A stretch of 64,000 nt of DNA. It comes from Lineus longissimus. Lineage: Eukaryota > Nemertea > Pilidiophora > Heteronemertea > Lineidae. The stretch is from positions 13,702,501 to 13,766,500 of the forward strand of contig NC_088320.1 of assembly GCF_910592395.1 (NCBI RefSeq). Reading direction: 5' to 3'. Position 1 is the first letter of the stretch. The number at the start of each line of letters is the position of its first letter. Under the pieces are notes generated by a model. The model made no database searches. It was not told the DNA's origin and saw only the letters and a program-made list of their open reading frames with translations. This document shows positions 57,143 through 64,000 of this stretch, piece after piece. The position numbers were made by a program, and so were the translations under genes.

Positions 57143-60100
57143 TTTTCTGGTCTGAGAAAATGAGCAACCTTTTCAACTTCAAGGAGTGTGTAATGAATAC
57201 AACATGCAGATGATTGCATAATTTGGAGGCCCGACAAAAGCCCTGCACAGGATTCGATCATCGACCAGGCGCATATCGCACAGAAGATGAGCCTAAATGA
57301 CACCAGGAGATAATGGAAGAAATTGACGTGCTCATATTTCACAAAAGGCAGACAATAGAGAAATGAACAAACAGTCCGTCTCAACCTGCCAAGGTTAGAG
57401 CGACATGCGCCTGGTTTTGCTGTGACGGGTCACAAAATGTTTAGACATGTCAAATAATTTAACAAATTAATCTTGGTTTCTTTTTTTAAAATACCCTGTA
57501 TAATCTATATGTACATGCATATCAAATCCACGGAAAATCTGTAGATAATTTGTTCATAAAGGATCTAGTAAGGTTGTACAAATTTACAAATTATACAGAT
57601 AATACAGATTCTATACACGCTTAGATTATAGCATTCATGCCATTTTCTTTATCGTCTGCTACAGAAAGTGTTGTCTGTGTACTTGGCAGTGACATCATCA
57701 AAATATCGAGAAAGCAGGTCGTCCGATAGAGAAATCTATTGGCTGAACTCTCGTAGACCGTGTAAATGCAATAGCATTCCGCGAAGTTACTATTTATAGC
57801 TCACAATGTCATTTGCATAAGATATTGATGACGTTTTAGTCACGTGACAGTCGGACATCGACACTTATTTCTACGCATTTGAGCTTATTTCAAAGTCAAT
57901 TATCTTTGACCCTGCATTGTTTTTAGCATGAATGATAGCATAGAGTCAGAGAGAGAAATATTCAGAACAATTATGTTGTATTTCCAACACTCGGACATGT
58001 GCCAGATTGAATCTAACTGCCCTAGTTAGAAAGCCTGAATCCATTACGAAACCGCATGTTTGTCCGACATTGTCTGTAATTCAGCGATGGGGAAATAGAG
58101 GGCAGCAGCTGCAGTGACGTCATCTTCGCGGAATGCTATACATGACATAGGTGGACTATTGCACGTTCTGACCAACATGGACAGAGCTTCAGCAAGATTA
58201 GTGTTTTCATCATTCCATTTCATGACAATGCATATTAGCGGAACCGATAATAATTTAACCTCTCCAATCTTACGAGTTCAGTCAATTCTTCGATGTAGCG
58301 TGGCATGCTCGAATATTCATAGGTGCGTTGCTTTTTCCACCACCTACCACTTGAACGGCCATGACGGCCATAATCCAAGGTTAACCTGTCATCTTCGCAA
58401 GGATACTGCTACCAAGGGCTGGAATTGCCGTGGCCGGAGAACAAGACATCGGTTTTGGAAAAAGCAGGTAGCTCACTTTTCAGTTTTCATATTCGCAACC
58501 TATTTTGCAATAAAGACATTATTTGCTGTTATTGCGGGCACAACAAGTTAAACGCCGGTACGGTGGTGCTCTCGATCCGTCGTTGGTCAGCCCCCCCCCC
58601 CCCCCCCCTCCCCCTTCACTCTATATTCTGAAACGTTTACCAATTTTCGGCAATGCAGCGGGACCGATGATTTTACGCAGAGTAGCCGCAGAGTAGCCGC
58701 CGATTTCGTCAAAACAGGGGCAAATCAAAGTGTGACGATAACCTGGTGCGAAGCGAAATGCATTAAACAAGAATCTGCATCGCTGCCAGAGATTATGTTT
58801 CTCTTTCCGCGAAGAAATCGTGCTTTGAACTGGCAAAAGTCCGCAAAAGATTTCGAGTCTGCTAACTTTTCCGTAGTACGCATATGCGCACCAACATGAT
58901 CGGTCCGGGGCTGCCCGTTTCGACGACGATTTCGTCAATGTCATGGGGTGTGGGAGGATGTCGACGGTCTAGTCCTATTAATAATACAATAATCTTGAAA
59001 ATACATTGGTCTCAATGTTTATTCCCCGTTTCTATGACAAAATCCTATCGTGAAACCTGAAACCATTCGTCCACAACACAAGCCATTTCAATTTTCCGTA
59101 GAAAGCGCATGCGCACTAATTCAAACGCACGCGCTACCATCGAACTATTCCCGCTTAACATTGTGTGCTAGCCAACTGCCATGATGGCAGCATCCTTACT
59201 ATATACCCCCCCCCCCCCTCACCACCACCACCACCCGAGTCTTCTCGCTCACCAGCCCTATTAACGAAGAGCTCCCTAACAAGGCATGAACCTTCCCCAT
59301 ATTAAAATATAGTATTCTCACTATGCAAAAGAGTTGGAGTTTTGATATTTTCTTTTGTAATGATTTTGTAACCTTGTTGCATATGTGGTAACGGAGATCG
59401 CGTAATGTACGTTGCATTAGATGTACCTTCTATATGTTACGTAGGCTTTCATTGTGTGTGTGTGTGTGTGTGGGGGGGGGGGTGTCAGTCGATGTTGGGG
59501 TGTAGAACTCTTATTTCCACGTGTCTGTGATGAGAGTTGAGGAACATGCTCGACGAGGCGATCGATCATGTGCACTAAATGTAGAACACAAATGACACAG
59601 TGAATAAATCGAACTGGAAAAAAGACTATGTAAGATTTTTACCAACATCGCTGTTTAAAAAGAAACCCCATTCTCGTTCTTATGCACGGCGTACATTCAA
59701 ATGAGGAATAAAATGTATCTATTTTGAATATCTATGCCTTAGGCGTATATATTAAAGTCGTTGACTGCAATCATTTCATTGCAGCCATATCATGAACCGA
59801 TCCTATTTTGGAATTGCAAAATTTACTGTAAAAATGCAGATGAAATATCACTATGAAAACATTAGTCGATTAACTGAATATCTTAATAGATAACTGTAAT
59901 CAAACCTCGGAGGTGAAGTCGGAACTGCGGAAACATCTTAAAACGGTATGAGAAAATCGATATCCTAATATCTGCGCTCTGTTACTTATTACATATATTT
60001 ATTGTATATTTGAAAAAGTATACAATGAATATTTGCAATGTTCCATCAGTATCAAATTGTTCAAACCTCGAAATTTATCGACTTATATATCTAATATCAA

Positions 60101-60760
60101 TCTTTTCAGTTTCACTGTTTTAGGGTATTTCCGCCTTGTTACCCCAGATTCCGCAGTTTTCGCAGATTCCGCTGAATAGCCATGGCCGTCAGGATGGGAT
60201 TCGGAGCGGAGCGCAACCTCTTTAATTTACGGGGGATCCAAAACAGGCATTATACGTTGATAATGGATTGATATAATCAAGATGCGTGCATTACTTATCA
60301 CGCGTGTCTAATCAAGAGAGGAGCAGCCTTCCATCTCCAACATGTCATGTATTCACTTTAAAATTTGAACATACTCTAAAACCCCGAATACAAGGAATGA
60401 TGCTCCGTCCCCAATCGTTACATTGGTTTTGAATGGTAATTGACAAATAAGTATTATTCTCTTATCAATGGCATGGGCCATGGAGTCGCATGTGTTATAA
60501 TCACGCTCTGATCTTGGCTGACATTGACAGTGAAACGAAATCAACATCACTGGTTATAGTAGGCCCATTTCTTCTAATAAAAGAGACCCGTTGTGTCGTT
60601 TCTTTAGAATTGATATTGAGGTTCTAGAATCTCTCTTCCATTGTAATGATTGGTGGTGGAGCCTCATTCCTTGTATTGGAGGTATTCATCCTTTATAACC
60701 CGACACTACATTCAGAGATGTCATATACATATCTTAACTTTCAACCGAAACGCCGAACTA
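57143..60760. other. Non-coding stretch, unit C
   Basis: Counterpart of 2513-6760 in unit A. No gene recognised. Relative to B it lacks about 120 bp near 57255, about 210 bp near 58650 (which removes the GTTGACCCGGAAC segment) and about 55 bp near 59717. A poly-C run lies at 58591-58608. Confidence 0.4.
59453..59482. repeat. (GT)n(G)n microsatellite, unit C
   Basis: Unit C copy, with a longer GT run and a shorter G run than in unit B. Confidence 0.9.
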
Positions 60761-60947
60761 GCAGAGGGGCAACTATCGGTCGTACCGTGATGTGAGGATC
60801 CATGGCCAATTCCCAGCGTGGGCGGCATCGGTATTTTACCACACGAAGTTAAGGGTCATAGTCACGGTGGCCTTTTTTCATTACACTTTGAGCTCTCATC
60901 GTAATGTCTACGTCTTCAGCCAAGAGACTATAAGTGGAGATTTTAGA

Positions 60948-61871
60948 ATGACATCTAATTTTCATTTTTACGAGCTCACCTACATTGCTGGTGAATTTGA
61001 CGATGATGTAATAGGTGTTAGCACTCGTCGTGGACAGAAGTCTGCCTATGAAAAATTTCGGGCATTTCTATTCGATTTGAATGGAAAAGGTTATTGCCGA
61101 AAATTGATTTTACCGTATGATGAACTTAAGAAAAGCCTCGGTCCGAGAAATTCGACGTTCGAATATTTCAAAATGGTTTCATGCGGTGAAAATGTTTTCT
61201 TAGAGATGACCTTTCGATGCAAATTTAAGAAGCACAAGTACAGGGAAAATACCCTTTCTATATCTTGGTTAGATTGGTATAAAATAGTAAACGTAGGGTT
61301 CGTTCTTAAACTTCAGTATATAAAATGCCTAAAAGGGGAGCGCTACTCTCTCATGTCTGAAGCCGACATAGTTAAATCACTTAATATGGATAACATCATA
61401 CTAGAAGATATCAAATGTGATTTAAATGGTTATCTCTATAAATCATCAGGCAGCGCACATCCAATCACCATCTTAGAAAAACCGTACGAGCATGATACAT
61501 CCACCTCGATTATCTTTCGTGATGATTTCTTCAGAAAATTTGGAGACTCTCCAATTGTGTCTTTGCTCGGGTCTCATAACGTTGTCATTGAGGTTCATCG
61601 GTCGAAAGTTGTCACCAACGTCGTTCTAAGTGACCCTACGGAGAACTACAAGTTTCATTCTAAGAAACACGCTAAATTAATTTTTATGTTAAACTTGGAG
61701 CCATGCCTTGAACAATCAGATGTTAAAGCTAGGCCTACGTTATTGAGGACATTAAATGCCCAGTTTGTCTCATATTATATGCTTATTGTTGATGCGAATG
61801 AAAGAATAATCGCCTGGCCAAAATTTGGTTCTAGTAATAAGCAGTTGACGGCGAAAGCATTTATTGTGTGA
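60948..61871 (+). CDS. Unrecognised 307-residue protein, intact copy (unit C)
   Basis: Same length, start and stop as the unit B copy, with about 15 amino-acid changes spread over the protein and no indel. Counting by eye there are about 16 non-synonymous and 9 synonymous differences from unit B, which per site suggests weak to moderate constraint. The frame is open upstream to a stop at 60759-60761. In the upstream extension the changes are denser (about seven in 34 codons), which favours the ATG at 60948 as the real start. Confidence 0.58.
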   Translation: MTSNFHFYELTYIAGEFDDDVIGVSTRRGQKSAYEKFRAFLFDLNGKGYCRKLILPYDELKKSLGPRNSTFEYFKMVSCGENVFLEMTFRCKFKKHKYRENTLSISWLDWYKIVNVGFVLKLQYIKCLKGERYSLMSEADIVKSLNMDNIILEDIKCDLNGYLYKSSGSAHPITILEKPYEHDTSTSIIFRDDFFRKFGDSPIVSLLGSHNVVIEVHRSKVVTNVVLSDPTENYKFHSKKHAKLIFMLNLEPCLEQSDVKARPTLLRTLNAQFVSYYMLIVDANERIIAWPKFGSSNKQLTAKAFIV

Positions 61872-64000
61872 AAAAAAAAGTATTTTGTGTATTAACTGAA
61901 CTGCGTGAACAAAACTCCCATTTAATGTAATACATGAAGCTGAGTAAAGGAAACCACTTGAAAATATAAATGATAGTGAGTTTTGAACAGTAAAAGCCTC
62001 CGATTAAAATAAGTTCTTGATGTGAGCAGTTTCGGGGACGGTTGCGAAATCCTCACTTTTACTTTTATCCCGTGAATTGCATCACAATTTAGCATGTATT
62101 GTATCATACAACCTAAGTCAGACCATCAACCTTGATCCTGGCCGGCTTTAAACATCCCTCAGTATTTGTCACCGATCATTTCATTCATAGCAATGTTCCC
62201 TCGTCTTTATCGTGACAGGACCTCTTAAAGGCCACGACTCCTGCTTTTATGATTGCATGACATGTACAGATCCTCAAAGAGGAGACTTAAAGCTCCGCAT
62301 TAAATCAAGTTTGATCAAAATTGAAGCACCCAGTCAGAGATAAAGCAAGATTAACTGTTTTGTTTACATGTTATGTAACAGCCTTGGTTAGGTTTTTAAG
62401 TGAAGTCAGGCGGCAAGTTTACTGACATAGATCAGACTGATGTTTGATTTCTTACTATAATGGTATAAATTTGTCTGTATTACCTTACCTTTTTATAGGG
62501 TATATCGAATGTCAATGAAAAACTGACTTCATATATCAATTTTAAGAGCATTCATTGATATTTGTCCTCCCAAGTAGGGCAATAGCCTGATCTACATCAC
62601 AACTTTTGCTGAACCCGCCGCCTGGCTCTGACAAGCCAGTTGCTGGCCTGATTAGGTAATCAAGTTGTCAAACACATCTTCAAAATGGATGGAGCTAATT
62701 GCATTGGGTTTTCTGTATTGTATAAAGTGTTAGGTACACTTATGAAATCGTCTTACAGCAGAAAATGGCAAAATACCTGGAGTTATGGCCTTTAAGGAAG
62801 GTGATAATACAGACATTGTACAGCGCCGAAGGGACAAGATTTAAGACTGTTAATGGTAATAATGCGAAACTTTCTCAAAGTAATTATGGTTTATATCTAT
62901 AAATCAAAGCCAGACTAGACATCGGTTCTTTCCACTTTTCAAAAACACGTAAGACATGGTTGCATGAAAAAACTTCATTGATAATTTGGCTGATAAGACT
63001 TTTCATACTCAACTATGTCTTGTAGTTGAATTTACACATGCGATAAGCAGGACCGTCTCGTTTGAAAGACGTGACCGTCCTTCGAATGAGATTCTGCTCT
63101 CGGTCTGGTTAGCGAGAGAGATATGGTGAAAACAGTTCGACGACTAGACTTTTATTGCCTGCAGCTCTATACGTGTAATTGGGAATTAAAATTGAAAGAA
63201 TGCATTATTCGGAGGTTTCAGCTTGCATCTTCTTCAAGCTCAAAATCTTTGAGTTTGATATGCTTGCACACCCTGCTGTCCAGGTTTCATTACAATATGG
63301 TTACATAGCTGCTAGCTATGATCCAGGTCAGATTACTAGAACCGACTGGACAAGAACGGATTATGACTTTGTACTTTCAGGGCGGTTGTTAAGATGATTA
63401 CATTGAATTCATGCGAGGGTGGCGGTCCTTTTGGAGAATGTGCATGCGTGGACGTCAGGCTGTTCTCTCAATTGTAATTGACACCAATTTCGAAATGCGT
63501 TTGGAAGGCTCCTTTCAAATAATACTAATTGATGCTGTAGACCGCCGGAGATGCCGTGATCTCATCTTTCTGTAGTAATTCGATTCATTTATGTGATGAA
63601 TACAGGTCAGTAGCAGCAATCGCTCCAAGCAATCAAAGGAATGGGCGGCATTTATTGCAATATGTTTGTTGTTGTTCTTCTTCTGGTTCTTCTTCTTCTT
63701 CATCAGTTTACGATTTTTCTGAACGTAATTGATGCTTTTCATCGACGCATGGAGAGCTAACTCGGGTCACATCGGAGTCAACATCGGAAATCCTTTTTTT
63801 GTGCAATTTATTGATTGAAACTCCTTATGTAGAATAGGAGATGACTGGACAGCCGACAGCTTGGTAATATTGCCCTTAATAATGCCAATAGTCCTTTAAG
63901 GCCACCTCAAACCGAAAATTTCAAACAAGACCCCACAAATCGCTAATGACCACGAATTTTTTTAAACACTTCTTATAGGTTTAATCCAAAAATACCGGTT
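61872..64000. other. Non-coding stretch, unit C, with one MITE
   Basis: Counterpart of 7880-9440 in unit A plus the 563 bp MITE at 62229-62791. No gene recognised. The TTC microsatellite lies near 63670-63705. Confidence 0.4.
62229..62791. mobile_element. TTAA MITE (Kolobok/T2-like), C-specific insertion
   Basis: 563 bp with ends AAGGCCACGACTCC (preceded by A) and GGAGTTATGGCCTT as an imperfect TIR, flanked by TTAA at 62225-62228 and 62792-62795. Units A (8229) and B show the empty site CCTCTTAAGGATGG with one TTAA. TTAA duplication and TTAAAGG starts suggest Kolobok/T2. It is non-coding and unrelated in sequence to the TTAA MITE in the LINE apart from the end motif. Confidence 0.8.

Larger units (their letters stand above)
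54523..64000. repeat. Tandem unit C (partial)
   Basis: Third copy, cut by the window end at the position matching about 9440 of unit A. It carries the LINE relic, the CCGG-flanked MITE, the DUF4817-like relic and the 307-residue ORF. The left half of the TTAA MITE is replaced by a short repeated block (54652-54930), and a private 563 bp TTAA MITE sits at 62229-62791. Confidence 0.88.

Noticed and set aside
1-64000. Polinton or giant-virus-like integration as explanation for the repeated unit
   Set aside because: No DNA polymerase B, retrovirus-like integrase, packaging ATPase, protease or capsid frame was found on either strand; the unit is mostly non-coding.

Overview
The window looks like nuclear DNA of an animal, probably a marine invertebrate. 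It is AT-rich and gene-poor, genes are interrupted by GT/AG introns, TTAGGG-like telomere words recur, and DNA transposons and MITEs of animal type (Kolobok-like, pogo/Tigger, CMC/EnSpm-like, possibly Ginger-like) sit beside a decayed LINE and a solo LTR. The exact taxon cannot be read from the sequence. No bacterial operons, CRISPR arrays, rRNA genes or convincing tRNA genes are seen.

The dominant structure is a direct tandem array of one large unit. Unit A is 1-24452, unit B is 24453-54522, and unit C starts at 54523 and runs off the window. The window opens inside a unit, so the true biological boundary of the repeat is not visible. In order, a unit holds: a decayed minus-strand LINE reverse transcriptase with a nested TTAA MITE; a small TGT..ACA MITE flanked by CCGG; a DUF4817-like transposase relic; non-coding DNA with microsatellites; a single-exon ORF of 307 codons from its first ATG (A 6954, B 39352, C 60948); more non-coding DNA; a decayed pogo-like transposase exon (A, B); a 1.2 kb TIR element with TTGTAGCCCC motifs; a candidate minus-strand terminal exon with AATAAA; and a 1.07 kb element with clustered subterminal motifs. 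The LINE then begins again.

The units differ by discrete insertions, and the other units supply the empty sites. Unit A alone carries a pogo-like transposon with an apparently intact two-exon transposase (14704-16887) and a 0.5 kb palindromic MITE. Unit B alone carries a 1614 bp solo LTR (43104-44717) and an 8.1 kb TIR-bounded insertion (26804-34904). Unit C alone carries a 563 bp TTAA MITE (62229-62791). Identity between units is patchy (A resembles B in one segment, B resembles C in another), which points to unequal exchange or gene conversion.

The most interesting item is the 8.1 kb insertion in unit B. Its ends are CACTCC...GGAGTG with TAGTTA-rich subterminal DNA. Inside is a seven-exon gene with an unbroken 391-codon reading frame, an N-terminal SAM domain and a C-terminal region like the SAMD3-like proteins of animals. 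I found no transposase inside it, so it looks like a non-autonomous CMC/EnSpm-like element carrying a SAM-domain gene. The second item is the unrecognised 307-residue protein kept open in two of three tandem copies.
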